The notes beneath the pieces are model-generated. The model ran no database searches and had not been told where the DNA came from. It saw only the letters and a program-made list of their open reading frames with translations. Position numbers and translations under genes: made by a program. A stretch of 64,000 bases of DNA. It comes from Gnetum montanum. Lineage: Eukaryota > Streptophyta > Gnetopsida > Gnetales > Gnetaceae. Location: positions 3,229 through 67,228 of the forward strand of contig MNCI01030687.1 of the NCBI GenBank assembly GCA_015680685.1, written 5' to 3'. Shown piece after piece: positions 1-12,213 of the stretch; the stretch's first letter is position 1; each line of letters opens with the position of its first letter.

Positions 1-1319
1 TGGGTGTAATGTGCTTCCTCAATGCTCATATAAATGTAACAAGATTGGGCATTGGCCCTTGGGATGATTGTACATGCAAATGTTGCATTCATATGTGTGA
101 TTGGCAGTTGAGCTCCTATTTTCTTCATCCCTTCTTTCCAATTATCTAATGATATTTTATCCTGCTTCTCGGGTTGTCAAAACTCTATCTCCAATAATAT
201 TGATATATTCCCCACACCTTTTATGCATCCATTCTAGCATCTTATTGATCTTTGCCTCGATTTCTTCTAATGATTGTTGTACTGGCAAAGATGGTTCTTC
301 CTCCTTGAGATAAGCTGATTTCTCCTTTTTATGAGTATGGACCTCTATTAAGTTGAGATTTTGGTCTCGTTGATGTTTTTCAACACTCTCTCATCTAGCC
401 ATTTCTCCTTCTTCTTTTGCTACCCGCTTAATAAGCTCTTGGAATTGATGGGTTCGTAGTTCATATAGTTGACCTTGGGCATACATCCCTAGGGTCTCTC
501 TTGTTTCATCACGAAGCCCATCAATGATATAGTACATTAGCCTTTCCTTAGAGAACTCATGGCCTAGATAGTTATTTAACAGTGCATAATATCTTTCTAA
601 GGCCATGTCCAAGGGTTCATGTCATGCTTGTTTCCACTCTTGGATTTGTTTCCTCAAGGCCGACACTCTTGTGTAGGTTTGATATCTTTTGTTAAAGATT
701 TCTACCATTGTTGGCCAACGTTGAATTGAATTTGATTTTAGCGATCTATACCATACTTTTGCTTGGCCAATGAGTGTCATAGGAAAGAGCTTGAGTTTTT
801 GCCAACCGTTATCAATGTTGTTCCATGCACAAGCATCGTAGAAGGCTTGTAAATGTTGTTGTGGATCTAAGTCATAGCCTTTTGAGAAATTGAGAAAGTT
901 GTTTAAATCGAGCCTGGGTAGGCGGCTCTCTTTACGATGCCTATGGGAGATTCAAACAACCTTTTGTATTTGCATTGGGCTTGTAGTGGCCAGTAGGGGC
1001 TCATTGTCATCGAGTAAGTTATGCTTTTATGAGTTGGGATGATGCTGCCTTCGTTTATGTTTATAAGAAACCCTCACTCAGATTGCATACTCCAATCTTC
1101 ATTGTCATATAATTCGTTGGCTCTCCAATGAATTGCCTCATTAGATATGGCATTATCGTAGTCTTGTAGGAGAGGCATGGTTGTGCAATTGTGTGTGAAT
1201 TTGTATGTGACTTTTTGTAATTATTTTTTCCTGAAAGATATATCGTTAATTCTTATACAACGACCTTGTATGATATAACTAATTTAGATAACTAGCTCCA
1301 TCCTCGGCAATGGCGCCAA
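1..1319 (-). pseudogene. gag of Ty3/gypsy element A (5' part, runs off window)
   Basis: This is the internal 5' part of an LTR retrotransposon read leftwards. A gag frame opens with ATG at 1178-1176 (MPLLQDYDNA...), shows the capsid-type retrotransposon gag core between about 990 and 640 (AFYDACAWNN, then WQKLKLFPMTL, AKVWYRSL, ALRKQIQEW) and continues through 612-391 (LDMALERYYALLNNYLGHEF and on). Gag would form the particle that packages element RNA. In-frame stops after the N-terminal segment (near 1080) and near 630 break the frame, so it is a pseudogene, though otherwise well preserved. Homologous gag segments sit in elements B (about 49796-47870) and C (about 58538-56955). The assignment to the Athila/Tat side rests on gag similarity and the tRNA-Asp primer site next to the LTR. 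Protease and polymerase, if present, lie outside the window. Confidence 0.85.
1301..1318 (-). other. Primer binding site, tRNA-Asp type (element A)
   Basis: Read on the - strand it is TGGCGCCATTGCCGAGGA, differing at two positions from the tRNA-Asp complementary site of Athila-type elements (TGGCGCCGTTGCCGGGGA). One base separates it from the LTR end at 1320. It primes minus-strand DNA synthesis. Confidence 0.85.
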
Positions 1320-2148
1320 TGATGAGTGGTGAGGTACCCCTACACTCAACCATATGAATACGAGCGTTTCATGCACTATTCGGTTGAACTCCGCAGATGG
1401 ACTAGTTGTGGTATCTAGATGGTTACTCGTAGATCACACTTCACTATCTTCCCACCTGGACTAGTATTAGCTTTGTCACGTATGGTTTAGTCCAGAGTGA
1501 GGTGTATGATGTGTTCCTACACTAATGCTACTCTTGGGGATGATGGGAAATAATATTGACTAAACTAGGAGAGAGAGTGTGAGAGAGAATCTAAACTAGC
1601 CTAAGTGCGATGAGCATCTGTTCCTTAATCATCCGTACACATCTTGGACCTCGTGCACGACTACCACTGGGATTACCAAGCACATGGCCTAGGTACGCTA
1701 CTAGTTTACCAAGTAGTCACACTTAAATGCTTGTGATTAAGTCGTACTCATTCTGCGTTACTAGGAGATAAGGGTAGAGAGAAACTAACTAAGAAGCAAT
1801 AAATAACAATAATAATTAAATAATTAAGCTAAGTGGATGCTGTAATGATGAAGTAATCTCAATCTTTATTGCTAGTCATGTGCATGTCCAAGTACGTCAC
1901 ACTTGAATAAGGATGCCGTACAATTACAATCATTTCATTGCGGGCATGCACTAGGAGAAAAGGGTTGAGAGGAAAAACTGACAAAAAGTCCCTACCTTAG
2001 TACTAAAAAACTACAAAACTTAAACTTAAAAAACTACCTACCAAATCTGCCTACCTCTTATTTATAGATGAGAAGACAGGCTGCGATATTGCGTACGCGA
2101 TATCGGGTCTAGGCTGTGATATCGCAGCCAATAATTCATGATTCATCA
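1320..2148 (-). mobile_element. 5' LTR of element A
   Basis: An 829-bp LTR in minus orientation. Its ends are near-perfect inverted repeats of TGATGAGT: tgatgagt at 1320 and attcatca ending at 2148. The same 829-bp length recurs in the + strand solo LTR at 60287-61115, which aligns along its whole length. Reading leftwards, the LTR has a GCGATATCGC-type palindrome (2083-2106 and a partial second copy to about 2128), a TATA box TATAAATA (2066-2059) and a poly(A)-type AATAAAG (about 1880-1875). The right flank starts with TGGGA, the expected target duplication, but the partner copy lies outside the window. The element inserted at the left edge of the duplicated SIN3 promoter block. Confidence 0.88.
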
Positions 2149-2650
2149 TGGGAAAAAGCAGCATCCCAACAATAAAATGGACCCAAACGACATGGAAACT
2201 AAAGGACAAATACTACATGGTAAAGGTAAAATCTATGAGAAAACCTAAAACAATCTAAGCCCTTACATGTGGCAAAACCCTCAGAACCATTCGATCAAAT
2301 GGCTAGTTGGTTAGAAAGCCTTGAAACTACAAGGCCATAGAGACCAAAAAAGAAAAACAAATTTTAGCGGGGATGAAGGGAAGAACAACAACGGTTGATG
2401 GGATGGAAGAAGAACAACGACAACCATTGGATGGGATAGAAAGAAGAAACCCATTTAGGTGGCCGAAAACCATTCAGTGGGCTTGAGTTGGCTCGGCTAA
2501 GGCAAGTAAATTTTCCATCTCTCTCTATTTGAGCCTCTATGAATCACCTTAGCATGGTCAATTATTTGCAAAAAAGTGAAAAAGAAGGGGTCGTGACTAT
2601 AAATACCCGCTTCTTACGACTTGTAAAAGACCCAGCACATAGTTTTGGCA
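2149..2650 (+). repeat. Upstream copy of duplicated SIN3 5' region
   Basis: This block matches 3592-4055 almost base for base over long runs, for example the segment with aaaatggacccaaacgacat and the segment ending in tgtaaaagacccagcacata. It carries about 40 bases (around 2280-2320) that the downstream copy lacks. The two copies lie about 1.44 kb apart as direct repeats. After cagcacatag the copies diverge completely. Because the copy holds a TATA box and the start-site region, it may still drive a transcript. Confidence 0.8.
2598..2605 (+). promoter_or_regulatory. TATA box, upstream promoter copy
   Basis: TATAAATA inside the shared block, in the context actataaatacccgc. It is identical to the TATA box at 4012-4019, so a promoter was copied rather than random flank. 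Confidence 0.55.
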
Positions 2651-3591
2651 AATTTCATTCATTTGTATAACAACTCTGTTGCCTGCAATCTCCAGTGTGT
2701 GAGATTAGCAATTCTTAAGTGAATCAGATCCTCTGTTGCGATAGCTATGCGGCTAAACCGACGAAAAACAAATGGTGTGAGTACATTCAGTGGATACTCC
2801 ACAATCTCTCGATGTGCTACGTGGCACCGCTCATGACAAAGTTTGTGTTCTGAATGCTGCGATCGTGTTGTGAAATTGTTTGAATTGTGTGTTATTCTGC
2901 TCGCCCTCCACTCTCGTTATTCGTCCTCCATTATCACCATCACCTATGGCATCTCCTAGCACTATGACCTTTCCTTCTTCATCTCACTCACCCCGTTCAT
3001 TTCCATCACCTACCACCTACCATGCCTACATCAATGGTGCCATATTTGACCATCTGCTTAATCGTAACCCAGAGAATCCGCTCGACTGAAAACAATAAGA
3101 GGGCTGAATTTGACAAGAAACATTAAAATATTATTGAGGGAAAGGATGTATCTATAGGTTTAGAACATAGCAAATACAAAGGGGAATGCTAGCATTGAGC
3201 TTTGAACCAACACTTGTGAATATAAAATTATGTGAGAAAACTAACTATTCTCATAATTAATGCTTTGTCAAAGTATATGAAATTAGATTTTGAAAATATA
3301 AAAATTAGCAAAACTATTAGATACACTTTGATGCTAAGAATAGGAGCAACAAGGATCGTTAAATAAGTAGGATAAGTAAAGGGGCCATGGAAGCATAAAT
3401 AAAAGAAGAAATGAAGATGAAGATCATTGAATAGGTTACTTAAGGAAGCTCCTAGAAGCTCAAACCATTGAAGAGATTAGGATGAAAAATTATGAGAATA
3501 CAACTAGTTAGAGATAAAGATGAAAGGCAACCAACAAATTTTAAAATTCACCTTTCACAACTCTGGAAATGTGAGAGAGTAATGGAGGTTG
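2651..3591. other. Spacer between promoter copies, no recognised gene
   Basis: About 940 bases of unique AT-rich sequence. The only open stretch (2880-3089, Ser/Pro-rich) has no recognisable domain. The first part follows the upstream TATA box and could be a leader exon, but I see no clear coding sequence. Confidence 0.4.
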
Positions 3592-4055
3592 AGTGGGAGA
3601 AAGTAGCATCCCAGCAATAAAATGGACCCAAACGACATGGAAAGTGAAGGACAAATACTACATAGTAAAGATAAAATCTATGGGAAAACCTAAAACAATC
3701 TAAGCCCTTGCATGTTGGTTAGAAAGCCTTCAAACTACAAGGCCATAGAGACCAAAAAAGGAAAACAAAGAAAAAGAAATTTCAGCGGGGATGAAGGGAA
3801 GAACAACGACCGTTGATGGGATGGAAGAAGAGGAACGACAACCGTTGGATGGGATAGAAAGAAGAAAACCATGTACGCGGCAAAAAACCATTAAGTGGGG
3901 CTGAGTTGGCTCGGCTAATGCCAATAAATCTTCCATATCTCTCTATTTGAGCCTGCATTAATAACCTTAGGTCAATTATTTGCAAAAAAGTTAAAAATAG
4001 GGGGTCGCCACTATAAATACCCGCTACTGAGACTTGTAAAAGACCCAGCACATAG
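3592..4055 (+). repeat. Downstream copy of duplicated SIN3 5' region
   Basis: Direct repeat of 2149-2650. This copy adjoins the SIN3 leader and first coding exon, so it is the likely working promoter. The duplication probably predates the LTR insertion at 1320-2148, because the LTR stops exactly where similarity begins in the upstream copy. Confidence 0.8.
4012..4019 (+). promoter_or_regulatory. TATA box of SIN3-like gene
   Basis: TATAAATA about 560 bases before the start codon, followed within 35 bases by the likely start-site region. A pyrimidine-rich leader and a 5'-UTR intron follow (donor ggtaagtt at 4364, acceptor ctgcag ending 4566). Confidence 0.65.
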
Positions 4056-4363
4056 TCATTTGCATGTTTATGCTGTGTTTTCTTCTGCTGCTGTTTTTCC
4101 ATTCCGGCGGAGCTTAGATAAACCGCAAAGAAAGATAAAGAGAGAGCATAGAAGCAAACTCTGTTGCTGTAGCTCTTTGTGTATTTTTCTGTGTTCGAGT
4201 TCAAAGTCTTATCTGTGTTTTTTTGTTTTCTCCCTTTGCTGTTTTTCTTCTTCCTATTTTTTTCCCCTCTTCTCAGCTAAGCTTCATTTTTCCCCTTTTC
4301 GTCCTCAATTGTGGATTGATCAGCTCCTCTTCTTCTGCGGCCACTGCGGGTTTGGGTAATTGG

Positions 4364-4566
4364 GTAAGTTCTCTGCTTTTGAATTTCATTTCTGCTTTAA
4401 TTTTTTTGTTTGTTTGTTGTTCTTCCTTACTTACTTGTAGGGATCAGGTAATTCATGTTTTTTGGTTTCTGGAGCTCTATTGCTTGTGCGGATTTTTTTT
4501 TCAAAGTTGTTTTTTGTGTAAATGTGAGAGGAATTCGATGTGCTGCAAATTTTTTTTTTCCTGCAG
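4364..4566 (+). other. 5'-UTR intron of SIN3-like gene
   Basis: Donor ttgg/gtaagtt and acceptor cctgcag/gattt flank a T-rich intron that ends five bases before the start codon. Introns in the 5' UTR often raise expression of plant housekeeping genes. The call rests on splice consensus only. Confidence 0.55.
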
Positions 4567-4571
4567 GATTT

Positions 4572-7500
4572 ATGAGGCGGGGTCGTGAGGAGAGACCGAT
4601 GCCACCGCAAGTTAGGCGGCGTCCCGACTCGTAATAATCTCACTGCCTTTGCTCTTAATTATTAAGAATGTTTTGTTGTTTTGAAAATTTCCCTTTTCTG
4701 GTTTTTATTTTTCATGTTGTTTCTCCTGTATGCCTCGTAGAAACCCTGGTTTAGTTACTGTGTTTTCTTATCACCAAGTATGCATTTTTATTTACAAATA
4801 AAGAGTCGCTGTTTATATACTATTTTACATGGTTAGTTGTAATTATTGCTCTTGTATTATACGAAAAAGGGGTTCTGTTATTTGGGGTTACTGGGTATCT
4901 TTTAAATCAAGTTCATTGTAACTTTTTATCGATATAATGAGTTAGGATTTGTCCAGCTTGGTACCTTGGGTATTTAAATTTTTAAATGATCTGTTCACTT
5001 TGTCAAATTTTGGGATCCTTCTTATGGGTAATTTTGTTCTTTACAAATGTTTTTAGAACTATGTTGAATACAGTATTTTTTGAATGATATGTTTTTTTCT
5101 TCTTTTTTTTCCTTAATAATTTATGAATATTACATGTAAGATTATGTTAATTATCTAAATATCATGGACATTTTTATATGTAAGATTTTTAATGTGTCTC
5201 ATGGTACAAGCTTTTTATTATCAATTTTCCATTTTCATGTAAGTCCTAATACAAATTCAACACATTTTGTTATTTTCAAGTTTGTTACAATTACTCTTTC
5301 TTTACAATTGTAATATTTAGAAATTTACATGATTTGTTTGACTGAGTTTATTTATGCTGATTGAATATGTGTAGCTCTGGGACTAATCATTCCTCTGATG
5401 GACAACAAAGGCTTACTACAGAGGATGCTTTGTCATATCTGAAGAGAGTTAAAGAAATGTTTAGTGATCGTCGAGAAACTTATGATGAATTCCTTGAAGT
5501 TATGAAAGCTTTTAAGGCACAAAGGTTTGAATATTTCATCCATATGTAAGATCTTCATCCTACATCTTAACTACATTTTTTTAAAAAAATTAATGATTCT
5601 CTTGTTTTTACAGGGTTGATACCAGTGGTGTTATTGATCGAGTTAAAGAATTGTTTAAGGGTCATCGCTCTCTTATTTTAGGGTTCAATACTTTTTTGCC
5701 AAAGGGTTATGAAATTACGCTTCCTGAGGAATTCACTCCTAAAAAACCTGTTGACTACCAGCAGGCAATAGAGTATGTTAATAAAATCAAGGTACAAAAT
5801 GTTATTTGGCCAAATAGAATAAATATATGCAATTGATTTTCTCAAATTTTAAAAGTTGGTTCACATTCATGTAGGCACGCTTTCACAATGAGGAAGAAGT
5901 CTACAAGAACTTTTTGAGTATCTTAAATTTGTATCGTCAGAGTAAAAAGAGTATTGCTGAAGTATATCAAGAGGTCTGTTTCAATACTGAAATTGGAATG
6001 AAAGTACGTACTATAATAAAGCAATTATATGTTTATGTATAATTTAATTTTTTTGCAGGTACAAGAATTGTTTCGCTATGATGAAGACCTTTTGACAGAA
6101 TTTACTACATTCCTTCCCGATGCATCAAGGACTCTTAAGTCTTCTGGGTTGCCTACTGCAAGGCCAACACCAGGGCATCCTAGTGGGGTTGCTTCATATC
6201 GAATTTCACCCAAAGATACTGTTATAAAGGTAAGCTTTTTTAAACATTGTGGTCAGTTAATATTTTTTAATTGCTACTATTTTAACTATTTTAACAATAC
6301 TTCTTATGGAAGCAGTTGGAAAAGAATAATTCTCTGCAAAATAATCTTCATCAGAATGTTGTTAAAGAAGAGAAGGTAACAGTAGAAGTTGAAAATGAAC
6401 CATGGAAGAAGTTTGATAAAGAGAAGGAACCGATAGAGACATCGCAGAGAAAAGAAAAAGAAAGGGGTGAAAAACGAAATATGCTTAATAGAGATAAGGA
6501 TATCGATCCAATGTTTCAGCCTTTTGCGAAAAGAAAATCTAGTAGAATTGAGCCTACCTTGAAACAGACACAGATAGGGCAGAATGTAGCTTGCAATTCA
6601 CAAGTTCCAATTCAAGATAACAAAAGTGAGAAATGAAGTTAAATTTTTATAAATAGCATGTATTATGTTTTAGTTTCATCTCATTTTTGTTTTCTCTTTC
6701 ATGATGTAGAGTCACCATTAACATATTTCCGGAAAGTTAGATCAAAGTTAAACGACCATGCATATGGAGGATTTTTAAGATGCTTAGAGCTATTCAATAA
6801 ATCAATTGTTGACCAGGAGGATCTAAAAAATCTGGTACGTAGCTTTATGGTTAGTTTTAATTATAAATATTTCACAGATAACTTAATTGAATGACATTTT
6901 ATTGACTTTGCAGTTAGTTGATGTGTTTGGAAACTACTCTGATCTAGTAGAAGAGCTCAATGATGTTATTAACATGCTTCAAGGTAAAAATGATTACTTG
7001 CATCTTAAACCCTGTATTTATGTTTTTGGATTATGATATTTATTTATTTATTTCCAACATAGTATTTCTTCCACATATTGATAAGGTTTACTTAATCCAT
7101 TCTTTTAACTCTTGTTACTGTTATTGATTTCTAGCAGATATTGATTTTGACTCTCTTGAAGAGGACATTAAAAAGTTTGTCAAAGCAGATAAAGTAGTTG
7201 AGAAAGATGGGCCTAACGAAAAAGACCTAGATGATAATGGTAGAGTCAAAGAGCTTGAACGTGAGAGAGATAGAGACAAGGAAAGACATTTTAAGACAAA
7301 AGATATGTCAAGCAAGCCAATATCAGAGTTGGACCTGTCAAATTGTGAGACTTGTACTCCTAGCTATCGCTTACTGCCAAAAAATGTAAGAGCCAAAGTA
7401 TACATATAGAGTGAATTTTTCTCACTGATATGTCAGTTTCAAATTCTTTTCATCTAAATTTTTTCTTATGAAATATATTTATTATTCTGTAGTACACAAA

Positions 7501-10500
7501 ATCTGTTGCAAGCTTTCGAACTGACCTTGGAAAAGAGGTTCTGAATGATAAATGGGTGTCTGTCACATCTGGTAGTGAAGATTACTCGTTTCAGCACATG
7601 CGTAGAAACCAATATGAGGAGAGCCTCTTTTTATGTGAAGATGATAGGTCTGGTGATTGTGAATTCTTATTTTGTTTATTAATGTATCTGCAACCTTTAA
7701 ATTTATGAGTTTCTTTTCTAGATAAAAGGAAAAATATGTTGTTGGTATCTGTAAACTTATGCATGATTTAATTAAGCAGGTTTGAGATAGACATGGTATT
7801 ACAGTGCACAGCGTCAACCATAGGATTTGTTAATGACTTGCTGACAAAATTTAAAATGGGGCTTGAAAGTCCTACTCAAATAGACAAGCTTTGGACAGGT
7901 TTGTTTTTTTCATAGTTTTAATTGGATTTTATTTTCTATATTGTTTCTGAAAATATTATTTTTGTGTACATTGTTGTAATTTGCATTTAAATGTATTTTC
8001 TTAGCTATGCATCGACGATGTATTGAGCGCATTTACGGGGATCATGGTTTTGAGTTTGTTGAATTTGCTCGGAAAGATCCAATGACAACATTGCCTATAA
8101 TACTTAAGCGCCTTGAACAAAAATGTGGTGAATGGTTGGAGTTCCGTGCTACTATGAACAATGTGTGGAATGATGTATATGCCAAAAACTACACTAAATC
8201 TCTGGATCATCGGAGTTTCTACTTTAAACAGCAGGATTGTAAAAATTTAAGTACTAAAGGTAATGTATGACCTCAAGTGAGCTTTCTTGGTATTTTATAT
8301 GAAAATAATAGCTTTGTTCGTTTGGTACCTTTTCTTTGAATAACTATTAAGAATTGGTTTTGATTTTGTTTTTCCTTCGTATCTGTTGCAACTTTGTTAA
8401 TTTATCTTTACCTCTTTGACAGCCTTACTCCATGAAATCAAGGAGCTGCATGAAAAGAAGAGAAAAGAAGAAGAAATATGTTTGGCAATAACAACCAAGA
8501 ATGAGAGACCATTATTTTCTGACATGAAGCTTCAATATCCTGATGTGTCTATTCATGACGATTTATTTAGGATCATTAAATATTCTTGTGATGAAATATG
8601 TTCAAGCACTGAGCAAGCTAATAAGCTAATGAGTGTCTGGACTATGTTCATTGAATGTTTACTTGGTGTTCCTCCACATTCTCAGGGGACAGAGGATACA
8701 GAAGATATAGTGAACATTAAAAACTCCAATGAACATACTGCAATCCCTGCAGGAGTAGACTGTTCAGGTATGGTTGATAGAGCAAAGGCAAATGATGGTA
8801 TAAGTAATATTTCTTCTAAAGAGACAATTGCTTTAGAAACTCAGAAGATAGAAAAGGAAAAAATTTCAGCACAGGAACATCACTTTCAAACTACTGGTAT
8901 AAATCCAAATGAAGATTTACAATGTTCTGTAAGTAATGGTGGTCAGCATTCTGTGGAGATGGGTCCTTACTCGAAGGTTATGTACCCTCTAAGGACGGAA
9001 TCAAGCATTTCTCAACCAATTTATGATAGTGGTTCAGGTACATTGTGTTCTGTTATTTCATGTACGATGATGATGTTCAGTTTACCTCTATTTAGAATTA
9101 ATGACTTTTAGATTTTAGGTTTAATATTATTTATTTCATAGGGACTGGCTTAGAAGTGTTAAGATATGGTTGGGGACCAGCGGATGTTGCAATTCAGCCA
9201 TCTCATAATTGCCCAATTTTAGAACAGGTATGCAATTTCAACTTGTATTTAGGTAATTTGAAGGCATCATTATCTATGTATATAACTGCTTTTTAAAGGA
9301 ATATATGGCCCTGATGAGCTTTGGTATCGCTTGTGTTACTTAAAATTTGAATGTTGTGCTTTTATTTATTTTTATATATTTCAATGCTTAATAGTTTACT
9401 TCAATGGTCCTAACTTAGAGGAATAATTAATCTTTGTTTTTCTTGAAACAACGATCCTAACAATTTTTGGAGAAAGTCATTTAGTATACCGGTGTTGCAG
9501 GTAAATGATAACCAGTTACTTAAAACTGACAAGGAAGAAGGAGAGCTGTCGCCAACACCTTCATTTCGTGTAGTTCGAGACGGTGAGAATTTTCATTGTG
9601 GTACTGGTATTAATATTGGCAAGAATAATTGTCCTTTGCCGTCTGATAAGATAATGAACAAAAACTACACAGATAGAAATAAACAAGGAAAAGATCGCAG
9701 ACTGTTGGATCATGATGTTGAAGATAGGGTAGGAAGTGCTCCTAAATCTGCAGATGATAGTGATCATGCTTTTGATGCTGCTGAAGATGTTTCTATGAGT
9801 ATATCGGAAAATGAAGATGATTGTTCTAATGAAGATAATGAGGAAGATGCTGATCGTGTAGATGTAGGGAAAGCAGAAAGTGAAGGTGAAGCAGAGGTTG
9901 GAGATGCTCATGATATTGAGGAAGTTGATTCACTTGCTTTCTTATATCGCTTTTCACACAGTGACAAGCCATTGACAGAGCGTGCAATCTCTACTATATT
10001 GAACAGTACTACAGAAAAAGATTGTGTATTTTATGGGAATGATGCTTTTTATGTTCTTTTTAGGCTGCATCAGGTAGTTTTATGATCATTTGTTCTTCTT
10101 TTTCTTTTCTTGTCTAGGTGCAAAAACAATAGAAGTTTATAAAGCTTCTTTTATTTCAGATTCTATATGACAGGCTACTTTCTGCAAAGACAAACGCATT
10201 AGTAGCAGAACAGAGTAGGAGGAATGTGAAGGATACACAACATTCCAGTTTGTATACAAAGTATAATACTATGTTTCAAAACGTTTCTTTGGAAAATAAG
10301 TTCTGCATCTTTAGCTTTTTCTTCTTTCTAATCAACCATTTTAATGTTTCATGTGTTATATAGATTCTTGACTGCCCTTTTCAGCTTGCTTGATGGATCA
10401 GCTGATAACTCGAACTTTGAAGATGAATGTAGAGCAATCATTGGAACACAGTCATATATGCTATTCACATTGGATAAATTAATTTTCAAACTTGTAAAAC

Positions 10501-11607
10501 AAGTCAGTAGTTACAATATTTCCATCTTTTTCTATCAATTTTGAAATGCCCCAACATTATGTCTAAATGGTGTAAATTTATTACAGCTACAAATCATTGC
10601 ATCAGATGAAATAGCAAGCAAGTTACTCCAGTTGCAGTTGTATGAAAAATCAAGATCACCAGGAAAGTTTCATGATGCAATTTACCATGCAAATGTTTGT
10701 GCATCAATTCATGGGGAAACCATATATCGTTTTGAATTTGTAAGTAGGAATGTGCTATATTTTTTTACTTTATACAAATCCAAAATGCCGAAATTTTTTA
10801 TTTAGCGAGTTCTTCTTTTAAGCAGTTATCAAATCCTCCTCAATTGACTATCCAAATTATGGATTTAATGAGTTCTTCTTTCACGCAGTTGTCAAATCCT
10901 CCTCAGTTGACTGTCCAAATTATGGATGACCCAGAAAAGTTTGATTGCATTCCCAATGTTTTGGAGCCTACATTTTCAAATTATTTGCATAATGAACTTC
11001 TAGCAGGAAGTGAAGCCACTAATCGACAATCAATTTTCTGTAAAAGGTAGTGCAGGTCTTTTAGATCGGTTGTGAAATAGCTGTTATTTTTTTAAAGGAA
11101 TACTTTGCTTGATTAATTTATCTCTTGTTCTTGTTATCAGAACAAGACAGACATATGAGGGTGATTCTTATGCATTGAATGACATCTTAATTTTCAATGG
11201 TCTTGAGCACAAGATAGCTTGCAGCACATCAAAGGTATGTAGATCATTTATTATATTGTGTTTTAGGCAAAAAGCCTAAACGCTCATGGCATGATTGAGT
11301 TTTGTTTTGATGGAATGACAGGCATCGTATGTTATGGGCACTGAAGATTTTCTGTATAAACCAAAGAGAAGGAAAATATGCCGAAACTCTACTACTGGCC
11401 TTCCTATTTGTGCAAAACGGGCATCCCAGTTTCATAAAATTCTGGAGGCGTCCCTGGTATTGAACTAATTTTCGTGGAAAATTATGTTTTTAATTTATTA
11501 GGCTTTTTAAAGTGGATTGATGGTTGTTTAAAGAGCTTATGAGGAATCGCTTGTTCATAGAATGGCGCTGTGTGTTAATGCAGAAAGAAGAAAATGGTCT
11601 ATGTTGA
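4572..11607 (+). CDS. SIN3-like paired amphipathic helix corepressor
   Basis: Scaffold of the nuclear SIN3-histone deacetylase corepressor; plant relatives are the SNL proteins. Coding exons: 4572-4630, 5375-5524, 5614-5791, 5875-5973, 6059-6229, 6316-6625, 6710-6834, 6914-6983, 7138-7385, 7493-7647, 7780-7898, 8005-8259, 8423-9037, 9142-9227, 9501-10073, 10160-10260, 10364-10502, 10587-10739, 10826 or 10889-11046, 11141-11234, 11322-11456, 11584-11607. All junctions are GT-AG and keep frame, giving 1359 aa (1338 with the later acceptor of exon 19). PAH1 is about residues 33-104 ([25 protein letters not shown]), PAH2 115-183, PAH3 324-385. The HDAC-interacting region runs from about 456 ([19 protein letters not shown]) to 560, and the Sin3 C-terminal domain from about 1055 ([33 protein letters not shown]). 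An acidic stretch lies near residues 970-1030. The start is the first ATG after the leader intron and gives the MRRGREE N-terminus, similar to the basic start of plant SIN3 proteins. The last exon is less sure: reading on from 11456 without splicing stops at 11468. No frame break is seen, so the gene looks functional. Confidence 0.93.
10807..10932 (+). repeat. 63-bp tandem duplication across a SIN3 splice acceptor
   Basis: Two adjacent 63-base units (10807-10869, 10870-10932) each contain a T-rich tract, a CAG acceptor (ending 10825 and 10888) and the exon start (TTATCAAATCCTCC / TTGTCAAATCCTCC). They differ at roughly ten positions, so the event is not brand new. The extra unit stays open and in frame: [21 protein letters not shown] precedes [14 protein letters not shown]. 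The downstream acceptor gives the ancestral-looking protein. Confidence 0.85.
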
Positions 11608-11835
11608 AGGACGAGGACTGCATTTTTGCTTAGTATTTATTCCAAGCATGATTTACTGGAACTGCTTTCCAGGTTCCTCCACAATTTTGAACACCTTGAT
11701 ATGCTTTTTGGCATATTTGATTGTAGTCCGAAGCTAAAAGATTGATGCTGTAGTCAAGGAAAATTTTGTAAGCCTTGACAAAAGGATGAATTAATGTAAT
11801 GTTCTTTGATTGTAGAGGAAGACATTTACGTTTTA
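11608..11835 (+). terminator. Likely 3' UTR and poly(A) region of SIN3-like gene
   Basis: AT-rich non-coding sequence follows the stop. A TGTA-rich stretch around 11790-11830 (gaattaatgtaatgttctttgattgtag) resembles plant far-upstream and near-upstream elements. The exact site cannot be fixed by eye. Confidence 0.4.
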
Positions 11836-11849
11836 TGTAACATAGACAA

Positions 11850-12213
11850 ACAATAGAATTTGACAGTTATCTGCAGTTCTTATGCTACTGCTGCATATTT
11901 AGTGATTTGCAAAATTTATATCTGGCATTTCAACCTACTTTAGCCAATCTTATGTTGGATCACTTGCGGATACATTGAATTTGATAGTATCTGCAGTTGT
12001 TATGTTAGTGCTGCATATTTAGAGATATGCTGAACTGATATCTGGCATTCCAATATGCTTTAGCCAATGTTCTATTTGACTACTTGCGGATACATTGAAT
12101 ATTTGACAATTATTATCTGCAGTTCTAATGCTATTGCTGCATATTTAGTGATATGCTAAATTGATATCTGGCATTCCACATGCTTTAGCCAATATTTTGT
12201 TGGATTGCTTGCG
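11850..12213. repeat. Three tandem copies of a ~120-126-bp repeat
   Basis: Three successive units share tatctgcagtt, gctgcatatttag, tgatatctggcatt, tttagccaat and acttgcggatacattgaat. The ctgcag landmark falls at 11871, 11991 and 12117, giving periods of 120 and 126. The array begins just after the SIN3 poly(A) region. No coding potential. Confidence 0.85.

Noticed and set aside
2880-3089. Ser/Pro-rich + strand open frame between the promoter copies
   Set aside because: Short and low complexity, with no recognisable domain, and the following sequence is full of stops.
3782-4588. Overlapping Ser/Cys/Phe-rich open frames around the SIN3 leader
   Set aside because: Pyrimidine-rich UTR sequence gives such frames in several phases. 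They cross the leader intron and match no protein.
9561-9911. 116-codon - strand frame within SIN3 exon 15
   Set aside because: It is the shadow of the acidic coding sequence on the other strand.
11457-11468. Alternative SIN3 end by reading past exon 21 (three extra residues then stop)
   Set aside because: Possible, but a good GT donor at 11457 and a CAG acceptor at 11583 support one more short exon. Kept only as a note in the gene entry.
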